NCBI GenBank assembly: GCA_030706735.1 | Contig: JAUZNZ010000004.1 | Coordinates: forward strand, 124,001-188,000 | Direction: 5' to 3' | Source: Bacteroidota bacterium | Lineage (GTDB): Bacteria > Bacteroidota > Bacteroidia > Chitinophagales > Chitinophagaceae | Length of the DNA stretch: 64,000 nt | Shown here: one piece after another, positions 16,779-25,795 of the stretch | How positions within the stretch are numbered: the stretch's first letter is position 1 | How the letters are laid out: every line of letters begins with the position of its first letter | Made by a program: the position numbers and the translations under genes | Notes under the pieces: model-generated | Database searches by the model: none | Told to the model about the DNA's origin: nothing | Seen by the model: only the letters and a program-made list of their open reading frames with translations

Positions 16779-17762
16779 ATGAAACCCAGGATACTCATCA
16801 CCAGACCACTATATCCGGATATCGTTGAACGGCTCCAGGATTACTTTGACGTGGAGGTTAATGAAGGCGCCAGATATACGCCTTCCGAGCTGAAAAAGGC
16901 CTTACAGAACAAGGAGGGCGTCCTGATCGCCGGAGGCGATCGGGTCGACGCCGAGCTGCTCGGGGGCCTGACCAACCTGCGCGCAGTATGCGTCTCAGCG
17001 GCCGGATATAATACCATCGACGTGGACGCCCTGACCCGCGCCGGCATCATCGCCACCAATGCCCCCGGCCCCGCAGATGAGACCGTCGCCGACTTCGCTT
17101 GGGGATCGCTGATAGCAACGGCCCGCCGCCTCGTGGAGGCGGAACGATGGGTGCAGCATGGTCATTGGAAGGGTTCGGCAGGCAGCCGCTTTTTCGGTAC
17201 GGAGGTGCATGGAAAGCGACTAGGGATCATCGGCATGGGCAGGATCGGACAAGCCATCGCACGACGCGCCATCGGCTTTAACATGACCACCTATTATCAT
17301 AACCGCCGCCGCCTCGCTGAGGCGATCGAGAAGGAATGCCGGGCGACATTCCGCAGCAAGGAGCACCTGCTGCTGGACGCCGATTTTGTGATCCTCTGCC
17401 TGCCCTACTCGCCAGGCAATCACCATATCATCGGCGAGCAGGAGCTGCGTCTCATGCAGCCCCGCTCGATCCTCGTCAATATCGCTCGCGGAGGACTCGT
17501 CGATGAGGCGGCCCTGGCCGGGGCCCTGTCAGAAAACCGTATCGGAGGCGCCGCCCTGGACGTATTCGAAGGGGAACCTGCCATTCACCCCGGACTCCTT
17601 GATCTGCCCAATGCCATACTGACGCCCCATATCGCCGGCGCCACCTGGGATACCCAGCACGGACTCGCCAGCCTGGCCGCCGATAACCTCATCGCCGCCC
17701 TGGGACTGGGCCCCATGGCAGGTAAGCCCCCCTCCATACTCAATCCGGAAGTCCTGTCGTAA
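16779..17762 (+). CDS. D-isomer-specific 2-hydroxyacid dehydrogenase (glyoxylate/hydroxypyruvate reductase type)
   Basis: 327 aa NAD(P)H-dependent reductase. The Rossmann motif is GIIGMGRIGQAIARR; the NAD-domain signature with the catalytic Arg/Glu is in LVNIARGGLVDEAAL and GAALDVFEGEP; the catalytic His is in LTPHIAGAT. The sequence is closest in style to glyoxylate/hydroxypyruvate (glycerate) reductases rather than PGDH because no ACT domain follows. Substrate cannot be settled from sequence. The gene is monocistronic and convergent with ahcY. Confidence 0.9.
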   Translation: MKPRILITRPLYPDIVERLQDYFDVEVNEGARYTPSELKKALQNKEGVLIAGGDRVDAELLGGLTNLRAVCVSAAGYNTIDVDALTRAGIIATNAPGPADETVADFAWGSLIATARRLVEAERWVQHGHWKGSAGSRFFGTEVHGKRLGIIGMGRIGQAIARRAIGFNMTTYYHNRRRLAEAIEKECRATFRSKEHLLLDADFVILCLPYSPGNHHIIGEQELRLMQPRSILVNIARGGLVDEAALAGALSENRIGGAALDVFEGEPAIHPGLLDLPNAILTPHIAGATWDTQHGLASLAADNLIAALGLGPMAGKPPSILNPEVLS

Positions 17763-17774
17763 GGATCGCCCGGG

Positions 17775-17813
17775 CTGTCGCCCCAGACTGTCGCCCCGGG
17801 GCTGCATCGCCCC
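17775..17813. repeat. Short direct repeats downstream of the dehydrogenase gene
   Basis: CTGTCGCCCC at 17775-17784 and 17788-17797, then CTGCATCGCCCC at 17802-17813, spaced 13-14 bp. Non-coding. Confidence 0.7.
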
Positions 17814-17849
17814 TCGGGCGAGCGACTTGCAATCGATATCAATGCCTGC

Positions 17850-17894
17850 AAAAAAGGAGCGAGCATGGTGATCGTGGCGATCAACATGCTCGCT
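17850..17894 (-). terminator. Intrinsic terminator of ahcY
   Basis: AGCGAGCATG (17858-17867) pairs with CATGCTCGCT (17885-17894); the inside pairs again as TGATCG/CGATCA around a TGG loop. On the minus strand the hairpin is followed by CCTTTTTT (A run 17850-17855). This fits termination of ahcY. Confidence 0.85.
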
Positions 17895-17964
17895 TCCCCG
17901 GTACAACAACCATTCACGATCCAGGGTGGCGCAGCGTCACGACCCTGGTATCGGATTAAAGCGT

Positions 17965-19290
17965 TTAATAACGATAGTGCTCAGGCTTGAACGGGCCATT
18001 TTTCGGAATGCCCAGATAGCTTGCCTGCGCATCGGTCAGTTCGTCCAGCTCCACGCCGATCTTCGCCAGGTGCAGACGCGCTACCTTTTCGTCGAGATGC
18101 TTGGGCAGTACATACACCTTGTTCTCATATTTCTTGTGGTTCGTCCAAAGCTCGATCTGCGCCAGCGTCTGATTGCTGAACGAGTTGCTCATCACGAACG
18201 AAGGGTGGCCCGTGGCGCATCCCAGGTTCACCAGGCGGCCTTCGGCCAGCACGATGATATCCTTTCCGTCGATGTTATAGACGTCGACCTGGGGCTTGAT
18301 GGTGTCCTTCGTATGCCCGTAGTTGGTATTCAGCCAGGCCATGTCGATCTCGATATCGAAGTGACCGATATTACAAACGATCGCCTTGTCCTTCATCGAA
18401 CGGAAATGCTTTTCGGTGATCAGGTCGCGGCAACCCGAGGCCGTTACGATGATATCGGCTTCTTTGACCGCATCGGCCATCTTCTTCACGGCATATCCGT
18501 CCATGGCCGCTTGCAGGGCGCAGATCGGATCGATCTCCGTCACGATCACGCGGCAACCCGCGCCTCTCAGGCTGGCGGCTGAACCCTTGCCCACGTCCCC
18601 ATAGCTGCCTACGACGGCTACCTTGCCCGCCATCATGACGTCGGTCGCGCGGCGGATAGCGTCCACCAGCGATTCCTTACAGCCATATTTATTATCGCAT
18701 TTGGATTTGGTCACGGAGTCGTTCACATTGATGGCAGGCATGGGCAGCGTTCCCTTTTCCATGCGCTCGTACAAACGATGCACGCCGGTAGTCGTCTCCT
18801 CGCTAAGTCCGCGAACGTGCTGAACCAGCTCGGGATACTTGTCCAATACCATATTGGTCAGGTCGCCGCCATCGTCCAGGATCATATTCAGTGGACGATC
18901 GGTGCTACCGAAGAATAAGGTCTGCTCGATACACCAGTCGGCGTCTTCCAGCGTCTGGCCCTTCCAGGCGAAGACCCCGATGCCCGCAGCGGCAATGGCA
19001 GCGGCAGCCTGATCCTGCGTGGAGAAGATGTTGCATGAGCTCCAGCGCACTTCGGCGCCCAGCTCGACAAGCGTTTCGATGAGCACCGCCGTCTGGATCG
19101 TCATGTGAAGGCAGCCTGCGATGCGTGCGCCTTTCAGCGGTTTCTGCTTGCCGTATTCGGCACGGATGGCCATCAGCCCGGGCATTTCCGCCTCGGCCAG
19201 ACGGATCTCCTTGCGGCCCCATTCGGCCAGGCTCATATCTTTCACTTTAAAGGGGAGCTTTAGATCAATGCTCTGTGTTTTTGTTGACAT
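17965..19290 (-). CDS. ahcY: Adenosylhomocysteinase
   Basis: 441 aa NAD-dependent enzyme splitting S-adenosylhomocysteine into adenosine and homocysteine, clearing the product of SAM methyltransferases. NAD-binding motif [15 protein letters not shown], the conserved [11 protein letters not shown] and [13 protein letters not shown] segments, and the C-terminal PFKPEHYRY tail are all present. The start is set at 19290 ([18 protein letters not shown]); the longer frame adds 36 hydrophobic residues read through the promoter region. A -7 element lies 24 nt upstream and a strong terminator follows. Divergent from an Lrp-type regulator. Confidence 0.97.
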   Translation of the reverse strand: MSTKTQSIDLKLPFKVKDMSLAEWGRKEIRLAEAEMPGLMAIRAEYGKQKPLKGARIAGCLHMTIQTAVLIETLVELGAEVRWSSCNIFSTQDQAAAAIAAAGIGVFAWKGQTLEDADWCIEQTLFFGSTDRPLNMILDDGGDLTNMVLDKYPELVQHVRGLSEETTTGVHRLYERMEKGTLPMPAINVNDSVTKSKCDNKYGCKESLVDAIRRATDVMMAGKVAVVGSYGDVGKGSAASLRGAGCRVIVTEIDPICALQAAMDGYAVKKMADAVKEADIIVTASGCRDLITEKHFRSMKDKAIVCNIGHFDIEIDMAWLNTNYGHTKDTIKPQVDVYNIDGKDIIVLAEGRLVNLGCATGHPSFVMSNSFSNQTLAQIELWTNHKKYENKVYVLPKHLDEKVARLHLAKIGVELDELTDAQASYLGIPKNGPFKPEHYRY

Positions 19291-19313
19291 GGGTGAAACT
19301 TTTTTTTGTGACA

Positions 19314-19321
19314 CAAAGATA
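19314..19321 (-). promoter_or_regulatory. -7 element of ahcY
   Basis: CAAAGATA on the plus strand reads TATCTTTG on the minus strand, an exact TAnnTTTG match; predicted start near 19307, leader about 17 nt. Confidence 0.55.
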
Positions 19322-19329
19322 GAATGGCA

Positions 19330-19400
19330 GAACAAATATCTATATAACATGGAAAAAAATAGAACAAATGAGTATATTTGTGGTATGAAATAGGACAAAT
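19330..19400. promoter_or_regulatory. Three phased direct repeats between ahcY and the Lrp gene
   Basis: GAACAAAT at 19330-19337 and 19362-19369 and GGACAAAT at 19393-19400 have start-to-start spacing of 32 and 31 bp, three DNA turns. The last two extend to AAATAGAACAAAT (19357-19369) and AAATAGGACAAAT (19388-19400). Sites on one DNA face suit an Lrp/AsnC octamer wrapping DNA; the binding is inferred. Confidence 0.5.
19373..19380 (+). promoter_or_regulatory. -7 element of the Lrp-family gene
   Basis: TATATTTG, an exact TAnnTTTG match, starting 3 bp after the second phased repeat; predicted start near 19387, 26 nt before the ATG. Confidence 0.5.
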
Positions 19401-19412
19401 ACCGAATATCTC

Positions 19413-20003
19413 ATGGAAAAAGACCCCAAAAAAGAAGATTCGGCTAACGCCCGGCCCGACCCGACCCGGCCCAACCCGGCCAGGCCCAACCCGCCCAGAC
19501 CCCTTCCGCCGCAGGCGGCCACGACCGCCAATCCCGTCATTCCCGTCGCACTCGATGAAAAGGACAAGGCGATCCTCCGGCTGCTGCAGGAGAACGGCAA
19601 GATGACGGTCCGAGAAGTCGCCGCCCAGGTGCACCTCAGCACCACGCCCGTCCACGACCGGATCAAACGCATGGAGGACGAGGGGGTCATCATCCGTTAC
19701 GCCGCCCTCGTGGACCACGCCCGGGTACGGAAAGGACTGATGGCCATTTGCTACGTTTCCCTGAAAGAACATAACAAGCGCTCCGGGGCCCGCTTCATCA
19801 AGGCCATGCACGAATTGCCCGAAGTGATCGAATGCTTCATCATCTCGGGAGAGTTTGATTTCATGCTCAAGGTCGTGGCCGACTCCATGGACGCGTATTA
19901 CGATTTCCACGTCAACAAGCTGGGCCAGGTGGAGAATATCGGACAGGTCCAAAGTACCTTCGTCATGGGCGCCGTCAAACAAACCTTCCCCCAGATCGGA
20001 TAG
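19413..20003 (+). CDS. Lrp/AsnC family transcriptional regulator with Pro-rich N-terminal extension
   Basis: 196 aa. Typical family members are about 150 aa; the extra ~45 residues are an N-terminal extension rich in Pro, Arg, Asn and Ala, built of four 15-bp DNA repeats (ARPDP, TRPNP, ARPNP, PRPLP; 19449-19508). The HTH domain then begins at about residue 46 (LDEKDKAILRLLQENGKMTV...TPVHDRIKRMEDEG split over residues 46-90), and the RAM/ligand domain occupies about 105-185. Divergent from ahcY with three helically phased repeats between, so autoregulation or control of ahcY is likely but inferred. Confidence 0.92.
   Translation: MEKDPKKEDSANARPDPTRPNPARPNPPRPLPPQAATTANPVIPVALDEKDKAILRLLQENGKMTVREVAAQVHLSTTPVHDRIKRMEDEGVIIRYAALVDHARVRKGLMAICYVSLKEHNKRSGARFIKAMHELPEVIECFIISGEFDFMLKVVADSMDAYYDFHVNKLGQVENIGQVQSTFVMGAVKQTFPQIG
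19449..19508 (+). repeat. 15-bp imperfect tandem array in the Lrp gene
   Basis: Four units related to ACCCGGCCCAACCCG, with third-position and some amino-acid changes, encode (A/T/P)RP(D/N/L)P. More diverged than the arrays in the FAD oxidase. Confidence 0.85.
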
Positions 20004-20067
20004 TCGCCCCCCGCCATACCGTCCCCGCGTCCCGCCCCCATTTCCTCCCTTTTTCGTACCTTGTGGC

Positions 20068-20370
20068 ATGTTTGCTTATGACACCCTCACAGAAGCGATC
20101 AATGGCTTAAAGCAACGGGGCTATACGCTCGACTTCAATCTGGGCGCGGATCAGATCACCTGCCATGCCCATTCCGTCTCCCTCCGCCCCGACGAGTTCG
20201 AGATCACGGAAGTCCATCGGTTCGAGGGCGATAGTAACCCCGATGATGAGGCCGTGGTCTACGCCATCGAGTCCAAACACGGTCACCGGGGCGTCCTGGT
20301 GAACGGGTTCGGCATTTCGTCCGACGCGCTGGGCGAGGAAATGGTAAGCCGACTCTCCTTCAAACACTGA
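20068..20370 (+). CDS. Small conserved protein (often labelled phosphoribosylpyrophosphate synthetase-like)
   Basis: 100 aa from the ATG at 20068 (MFAYDTLTEAINGLKQRGYT). It has an N-terminal helix, a mixed alpha/beta core (EFEITEVHRFEG, DEAVVYAIESKHGHRGVLVN) and no membrane segment. Small Bacteroidota proteins of this kind are sometimes annotated as PRPP synthetase, but none of the PRPP or ATP binding motifs of that enzyme are present, so that name should not be trusted. The GNAT gene follows after 3 nt, indicating an operon. Function unknown. Confidence 0.75.
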   Translation: MFAYDTLTEAINGLKQRGYTLDFNLGADQITCHAHSVSLRPDEFEITEVHRFEGDSNPDDEAVVYAIESKHGHRGVLVNGFGISSDALGEEMVSRLSFKH

Positions 20371-20373
20371 CCG

Positions 20374-20892
20374 ATGATAAACATTCGCGACGCCGCCGAG
20401 GCCGACCTGCCGGATTTGCTTGCTATCTATAATGACGTTATCTTGACCACCACGGCCGTTTATCAATATGAAACGCATTCCCTGGACATGCGTCGGGAAT
20501 GGTTCGCCGCCAAACGGCAGGCCGGTTACCCGGTATTTGTGGCCGAACAGGACAAAATCATTTTAGGCTTCAGCACCGTCGGGCCGTTCCGCGCCTGGCA
20601 GGCCTATAAATACACCGTGGAGAATTCGGTATACGTCGCCGCCGGCCATCGGGGAAAGGGCATCGGCAAACTCCTGCTGGCGCCCCTGATCGACTTCGCG
20701 CGCAGTAGGGATATGCACGCGATCATCGCCGGCGTCGACGCCACCAACGCGACCAGCCTTCGCTTGCACGCCTCCTTCGGTTTTCAGGAGGTCGCCCATT
20801 TCCGCGAGGTCGGATATAAGTTCGGCCGCTGGCTCGACCTCAAGTTCCTGGAATTGCTGCTGGACACGCCCGCGCGGCCCGTCGATGGGTAA
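20374..20892 (+). CDS. GNAT family N-acetyltransferase (phosphinothricin acetyltransferase-like)
   Basis: 172 aa. Acetyl-CoA-binding motif A is VYVAAGHRGKGIGKLLL (R/Q-x-x-G-x-G/A pattern), preceded by the FSTVGPFRAWQAYKYTVENS segment and followed by IAGVDATNATSLRLHASFGF and FREVGYKFGRWLDL, the layout of the Pat/Bar (MnaT) subgroup, which acetylates phosphinothricin, methionine sulfoximine or related small amines. Actual substrate unknown. It starts 3 nt after the preceding small gene. Confidence 0.9.
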   Translation: MINIRDAAEADLPDLLAIYNDVILTTTAVYQYETHSLDMRREWFAAKRQAGYPVFVAEQDKIILGFSTVGPFRAWQAYKYTVENSVYVAAGHRGKGIGKLLLAPLIDFARSRDMHAIIAGVDATNATSLRLHASFGFQEVAHFREVGYKFGRWLDLKFLELLLDTPARPVDG

Positions 20893-20933
20893 GTACCGCA
20901 ATATTCTCTAACTTACATATCAAACCACCGGGC

Positions 20934-23345
20934 ATGCTGCGGAATTACCTGATCATCGCCTGCAGACACCTTGCGAGGCACAAGCTGTTTTCCCTCATCA
21001 ACATCTGCTGTCTCGCTCTTGGTCTGACCTTTTCCCTTCTGATCGGCATCTATGTCCTTGGTGAAAAAAGCGTGAACGATGGTCTCCGCGACGTCCGTCA
21101 ACAATTTGCGGTGAGGTCCAAATGGAAGCAGGAGAATATGGGGAATTATACGACCACCCTGGGACCCCTCGCCAAAACAATCCGGGAGGAATACCCCCGG
21201 CTCGTCGCCGGATATTATCGTTTCGATCCCGTCCAAAATATCGTGTCCTCCGGAGACAAGCATCTCCGCGCCAACATATCCGCAGGAGATACCGGCTTCA
21301 TCTCTTTATATGGGTTTCCGTTGCTGCGAGGCAATCCCAGGCAACCATTCCGTGACGATCGATCCGCTGTCATTGCGGAAGCGTTTGCCAAACGATTGTT
21401 CGGAACCACGGAGGTGCTCAACAGGGTCGTCACCCTGCAAACGCCTGCCGACGGGCGCCAACACGATTTTGCGATATCCGCCGTGATGAAAGACCTGCCT
21501 TTCAATACCGTGACCTGTTTCACGGGAGTGCCCTTCGACCTGTACCTGCCCATGGACGCAAACCGGTACTTTCAAAACGACGACAAAGGAGATAACTGGA
21601 GCAATGTATTCATGGTGAGTATGATCAAATTGCAGACCGGAGTAGGTCCGCATCAGCTGCAGGGCCCCTTTGCCAGCCTGCTGGAAAAATATCAACCCCC
21701 ATTTGTCAAAGGGAACCTCAGCATGGAGTTGGTTCCGCTGCGCGACGATTATCTGCAGGGCAACAACGGCGCCGTCGCAAAACTACTGAGTACGCTTTCC
21801 CTGGTGGCCGTGCTGATCCTGGTGCTCGCCATCATCAACTATGTGAACATTCAGATCGGCGCTTCGGCCTATCGCCTGAAGGAGATCGGTCTTCGGAAGG
21901 TATTCGGCGGCGCCAGGAGGCAACTCATTTTCCAGCACATGACCGAATCGATGGTGCTCACCCTTGCCTCGGCCTTTCTTTCTCTTATCCTGTATGAATG
22001 GCTCCGGCCTTCCTTCGGCGAATTGCTGCATACGAACTATCTTCCTTTCTGGCATTTCGGCATCGATCAGGTTCTTTTTATCGCGACCCTCGTTATCCTG
22101 GTCGGCGTCCTGGCGGGCATCTACCCCGCCTTCGTGCTTAGCGCCTCAAATACCGTGCTGGCCGTTAAGGGCAAGAGCGGATCCGCCAGGCACGGATTGA
22201 ACCTGAGGCGGCTCCTGTTGATCCTTCAGTTTACCCTGGCCATCAGTGTCATCGTCAGCACCGTTCACATTCACCGCCAGGTGCAGTATATCTTCGACAA
22301 GGATCTCGGTTTTGATAAGCGGCAGATCATGGTGGTTTCTTCTTTGCCCAGGCAATGGGACTCGGCGGGCGTGGTCCGAATGGAAGCATTCAGAGAACGA
22401 TTGGTCCGGATCCCCGGCGTCATCGGGGCCTCCTTGTCAGGCGATCTGCCGGATGGATCGGGGGGTGGAAATACGACCGTCTACGCTCCCGGATCGGGCA
22501 ATACCTACCTCACCATGCAGCTCATGGGCGTGGATGGCGACTTTGCGACGGTGTATGGGATCCATATGAAGGAGGGCGTTTTTCTTCACCCCGGCAATCC
22601 GCCTGTCCCTGGCGGGGTGGTGCTGAACGAAACAGCTGCGAGACAGTTAGGATGGAACACAGCCACCGGAAGATCGTTTCACCTGGGCGCGCCGGACGGA
22701 CCCCTATTGACCGTCGCCGGCGTAGTCGGGGACTTTCATTATGAATCGATGCAAAAACAGGTGCAACCCCTATTGATGGTCGGCCTGAATGAGCCGTTCA
22801 CCCGCTCATACCGGTATTTTTCTCTTCGCTTGAACCCAGCCCATGTCGAACAGGGCATTACGGCGGTAGAGGCTGCCTGGAAACAGCTATTCCCCGGATC
22901 CGGCTTTGAATACACGTTTATGGATCAGACGCTTCAGCGCCTCTATCGATCGGAGGGGCAAATGAAGAAAGCGGCGGATATCGCCACCGGCCTGAACATG
23001 GTCATCATCCTGCTGGGCCTTTTCGGCGTTCTGGCCTTCACTCTTGCGCAACGTACCAGGGAAATTGCGGTGAGACGGGTGCTCGGCGCCAGGATCCGGG
23101 CCATCATCTGGCTTTTCCTGCGGGAATACGCATGGCTTATTCTTATAGCCAACCTGATTGCCTGGCCCCTTGCCTATGTATTCGTGAGCCGCTGGTTGGA
23201 GAATTATGCTTATCGCATTGATCAGAGTCCCGTCTCCTACACGCTCGTGTCCCTCTTTCTTTTCGCCATTTCTTTCCTTTTCATTGGCCTCCAGTCTTAT
23301 TCGGCGGCTTCCGCAAACCCGGTCAGGAACCTGAGAGTGGAGTAG
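20934..23345 (+). CDS. ABC transporter permease, MacB/FtsX type
   Basis: 803 aa. One TM helix near the N-terminus (about 21-41), a MacB-type periplasmic domain, three TM segments at about 285-305, 340-360 and 380-400, another at about 425-445, a second periplasmic domain, and three C-terminal TM helices (about 690-790). The conserved FtsX motif RTREIAVRRVLGAR is in the last cytoplasmic loop. This double-unit architecture is abundant in Bacteroidota. No ATP-binding subunit is adjacent, so its partner must be encoded elsewhere. Substrate unknown. Confidence 0.92.
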   Translation: MLRNYLIIACRHLARHKLFSLINICCLALGLTFSLLIGIYVLGEKSVNDGLRDVRQQFAVRSKWKQENMGNYTTTLGPLAKTIREEYPRLVAGYYRFDPVQNIVSSGDKHLRANISAGDTGFISLYGFPLLRGNPRQPFRDDRSAVIAEAFAKRLFGTTEVLNRVVTLQTPADGRQHDFAISAVMKDLPFNTVTCFTGVPFDLYLPMDANRYFQNDDKGDNWSNVFMVSMIKLQTGVGPHQLQGPFASLLEKYQPPFVKGNLSMELVPLRDDYLQGNNGAVAKLLSTLSLVAVLILVLAIINYVNIQIGASAYRLKEIGLRKVFGGARRQLIFQHMTESMVLTLASAFLSLILYEWLRPSFGELLHTNYLPFWHFGIDQVLFIATLVILVGVLAGIYPAFVLSASNTVLAVKGKSGSARHGLNLRRLLLILQFTLAISVIVSTVHIHRQVQYIFDKDLGFDKRQIMVVSSLPRQWDSAGVVRMEAFRERLVRIPGVIGASLSGDLPDGSGGGNTTVYAPGSGNTYLTMQLMGVDGDFATVYGIHMKEGVFLHPGNPPVPGGVVLNETAARQLGWNTATGRSFHLGAPDGPLLTVAGVVGDFHYESMQKQVQPLLMVGLNEPFTRSYRYFSLRLNPAHVEQGITAVEAAWKQLFPGSGFEYTFMDQTLQRLYRSEGQMKKAADIATGLNMVIILLGLFGVLAFTLAQRTREIAVRRVLGARIRAIIWLFLREYAWLILIANLIAWPLAYVFVSRWLENYAYRIDQSPVSYTLVSLFLFAISFLFIGLQSYSAASANPVRNLRVE

Positions 23346-23381
23346 AGCAGCGCCCGCCCCCAAGCCCCTCCACGCCTGGGC

Positions 23382-24197
23382 TTATCGCCTCAAGACCGTC
23401 ACGCGCAGGTAAGTGGCCGGAATGAACGTGAGATCCGTTGAGCCGCTGGTATTTTTCTGCTTGAACAGTTCTTCCAATTCATGCTGCAGTTCCGCCGCCT
23501 TTCCATTTTTTTCGGCTGCCTCGAATGCATTCATGGTAGGGCCATAGTACTTCCTGAATTTATCAACGTAGGCCGCCGGAGTGCAGGCATCGCTGAAGTT
23601 GAACGTGTCTTTGACGCAGGAAATGTCTTCTTTTGCCACGCCTGCCTTAGTGAAACGTTCCACAACATGGCTTTCTACCCCCCACAACATGGGACTGACA
23701 GAGCCTTCGGGCGGAGGGGGGGTATAGGCGGAGCTGATCTTTAGTATCTGCGCCACCAGGGTGGGATCTCCCGGGATCCAGTTCCCCATGACGATCCTTC
23801 CTCCGGGACGGGTAACGCGAACCATTTCCCGGGCCACATCGAAAGGTTTGGGCGCGAACATGGCGCCAAAAATGCTTACGACCAGATCAAATCGGCGATC
23901 TTCCAGTTCACGCAGATCCGTTGCGTCACCTTCCATGAACGTGCAATTCGTAAGGCCCGCCTCCTTTGCCCGCCTCCTGGCCGCTTCCACGAGATAGCTC
24001 GCAATGTCCACTCCCAGCACCTCGGCTCCGAGCCTGGCTTCCGGAATGGCCGTGTTGCCATCGCCGCAACCCAGATCCAATACCTTAAGTCCCTTACTGA
24101 TGCCCAGCGTAGCCACGAGCGCCGTGCCGCTCTCCCGCATGCTTTCGGCGATTTTTGTGAAGTCGCCTTTTTCCCATAATGCTTTGTTTGGATTCAT
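23382..24197 (-). CDS. Class I SAM-dependent methyltransferase
   Basis: 271 aa. Motif I is VLDLGCGDGNTAIPEA, motif II region FMEGDATDL, then FDLVVSIFGAMFAPKPFDVA and VRVTRPGGRIVMGNW, typical of UbiE/COQ5-like small-molecule methyltransferases. The C-terminal half (MLWGVESHVVERF, TPAAYVDKFRKYYGPTM) is an all-alpha/beta cap that would carry the substrate pocket. Its ATG overlaps the stop of the upstream PLP decarboxylase by 4 nt, so both are translationally coupled; it may methylate the amine the decarboxylase makes (inference). Confidence 0.9.
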   Translation of the reverse strand: MNPNKALWEKGDFTKIAESMRESGTALVATLGISKGLKVLDLGCGDGNTAIPEARLGAEVLGVDIASYLVEAARRRAKEAGLTNCTFMEGDATDLRELEDRRFDLVVSIFGAMFAPKPFDVAREMVRVTRPGGRIVMGNWIPGDPTLVAQILKISSAYTPPPPEGSVSPMLWGVESHVVERFTKAGVAKEDISCVKDTFNFSDACTPAAYVDKFRKYYGPTMNAFEAAEKNGKAAELQHELEELFKQKNTSGSTDLTFIPATYLRVTVLRR

Positions 24198-25669
24198 ACT
24201 GATTTATTTTTAATGTGATCGGCTGCCTTCCGGCCGCCGCGTAGAATAATTTCAACTATTTCTTCGATGTCGCTATCAGACGTTCGGAAATTGACGATAC
24301 AGGCACGTAAACAATATTTATTGTCAATCACCGCATTCGACAGGAATACCTCCCCATTGCGTTGCAGGTCGTTCAATAAGAGCTCGTTTAGTTGGTTCAA
24401 CTGATCTTCCGGCAACCCCGGCGGCCGATACCTCAAGGTGGTAATGCTTAGGTTCTGCGTGATCGCCTCCAGTTCCGCATGCTGCGAAGCCAGTCGGAAC
24501 AATAGGGCGGCGAGCCGGATGTCCGTAGCGATCATTTCCATATATCCCTTTCTTCCGGCCTGCTGCAATACCATCCACACTTTTAGCGCCCTGAATCCGC
24601 GCGAATTCTGAAAACCATATTCATAATAATTGCGCGCCTCCGGCTGGTCCTCCTGGTTGAAATTATAGTAGACAGGATGGGAACTGTATGTTTGAATAAG
24701 GTGGTTGGGGTTTTTCACCAGCGTGCATCCCGCTTCCAGGGGCGCATACAGCCATTTATGCGGGTCGAGGGCAATGGAGTCGGCTTCGGCCATCCCTTCA
24801 AAATGCCTGCGCTGTTCGGGTATGGCCGCGGCGGGTAGGCCATACGCCCCATCGATATGCAACCAGCAATCATGCTGCTTGCAAATTTCAGCGATCCCTT
24901 TGAGGTCATCCACGGCGCCCGTACTGACGTCGCCCGCCGTACCGATGATCATAATGGGACGTTGGTTGCTGTTCTTATCCGCCTGGAGGACTTCCTGCAG
25001 CGCATGCAGATCCATTCTGTTGGCTTTATCCGTAGCGATCCAGCGAATCGAATCTCCGCCCAGCCCGGATAAGGCGGCGGCCTTTTCAATCCAGGTGTGC
25101 GTGGTTCGGGAACAATAGACAAGCGGCCTGGCCGGGCTGGCCGCAATGCCCCCTGCTTTACTTTCGGGGACCTTTGCATGGACGGCGGCGAAAAAGGCGG
25201 TAAAGTTGGCCATGTTGCCCCCGCTTACCAATATCCCGTCATAACAGGGAGGCAGGCCGATCAATTCGCCCAGCCACTTGATCACCTGCTTTTCCATCGC
25301 CGTCGCCATCGGGCTCAAAATATGAGCGCCTACGTTGGGGTTGACGGCGGCGGCCAGCAGATCCGCCAGGGCGCCAATCGGAGCGGCGGAGGAGGTAATA
25401 TAGCCAAGGAACCTGGGATGGCCATTTAACAGGGAGAAGTTGCATAACAGATCCGCTGCCCGGTCAACGATTGCTATAGCCGGTTGGCCATGCTCAGGCA
25501 GCGGGTTGCGGCCCAGGATCTCCGAGAGTTGCGCCGGCGACTTGTCCGCGGTGACCGGTTTTTGGCCGATCTGATCGATAAAGTCGCCTAATTGGTCAAT
25601 CAACCGGTAGCCGGCCTTTTTGAATTCGGCGCCATCCATGTCGACCTGTGCATTTCTTTTCCGGGGCAT
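24194..25669 (-). CDS. Pyridoxal-dependent decarboxylase, group II (aromatic-amino-acid/glutamate type)
   Basis: 491 aa from the ATG at 25669 (MPRKRNAQVDMDGAEFK); Met11 of this frame (25639) is an alternative and the longer frame to 25729 adds an atypical Cys-rich lead. The PLP lysine lies in ALDPHKWLYAPLEAG; the motif HIDGAYGLPAAAIPE and the GTAGDVSTGAVDDL segment are family hallmarks. Members turn aromatic L-amino acids or related acids into amines; specificity cannot be read here. It overlaps the methyltransferase by 4 nt and is divergent from an AraC-type regulator. Confidence 0.9.
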   Translation of the reverse strand: MPRKRNAQVDMDGAEFKKAGYRLIDQLGDFIDQIGQKPVTADKSPAQLSEILGRNPLPEHGQPAIAIVDRAADLLCNFSLLNGHPRFLGYITSSAAPIGALADLLAAAVNPNVGAHILSPMATAMEKQVIKWLGELIGLPPCYDGILVSGGNMANFTAFFAAVHAKVPESKAGGIAASPARPLVYCSRTTHTWIEKAAALSGLGGDSIRWIATDKANRMDLHALQEVLQADKNSNQRPIMIIGTAGDVSTGAVDDLKGIAEICKQHDCWLHIDGAYGLPAAAIPEQRRHFEGMAEADSIALDPHKWLYAPLEAGCTLVKNPNHLIQTYSSHPVYYNFNQEDQPEARNYYEYGFQNSRGFRALKVWMVLQQAGRKGYMEMIATDIRLAALLFRLASQHAELEAITQNLSITTLRYRPPGLPEDQLNQLNELLLNDLQRNGEVFLSNAVIDNKYCLRACIVNFRTSDSDIEEIVEIILRGGRKAADHIKNKSV

Positions 25670-25795
25670 CTGGCAGTTCTCCCTATTTGCACAATAATAG
25701 CCATTACCGGGTTCCTGCAGATGACTCACAGGTTCAAGTTTATGACTTTAAAGGCCGCATCCCGAATTAAAAGAAATTTCATAAATTTAGTTGCC

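Noticed and set aside
17767-17820. Hairpin terminator of the 2-hydroxyacid dehydrogenase
   Set aside because: Short GC-rich complementary pieces exist, but there is no U-tract and the sequence is better described as direct repeats.
19291-19398. N-terminal extension of AhcY with a membrane segment
   Set aside because: The extra 36 codons run through the promoter elements; AhcY orthologues start at the conserved segment after 19290.
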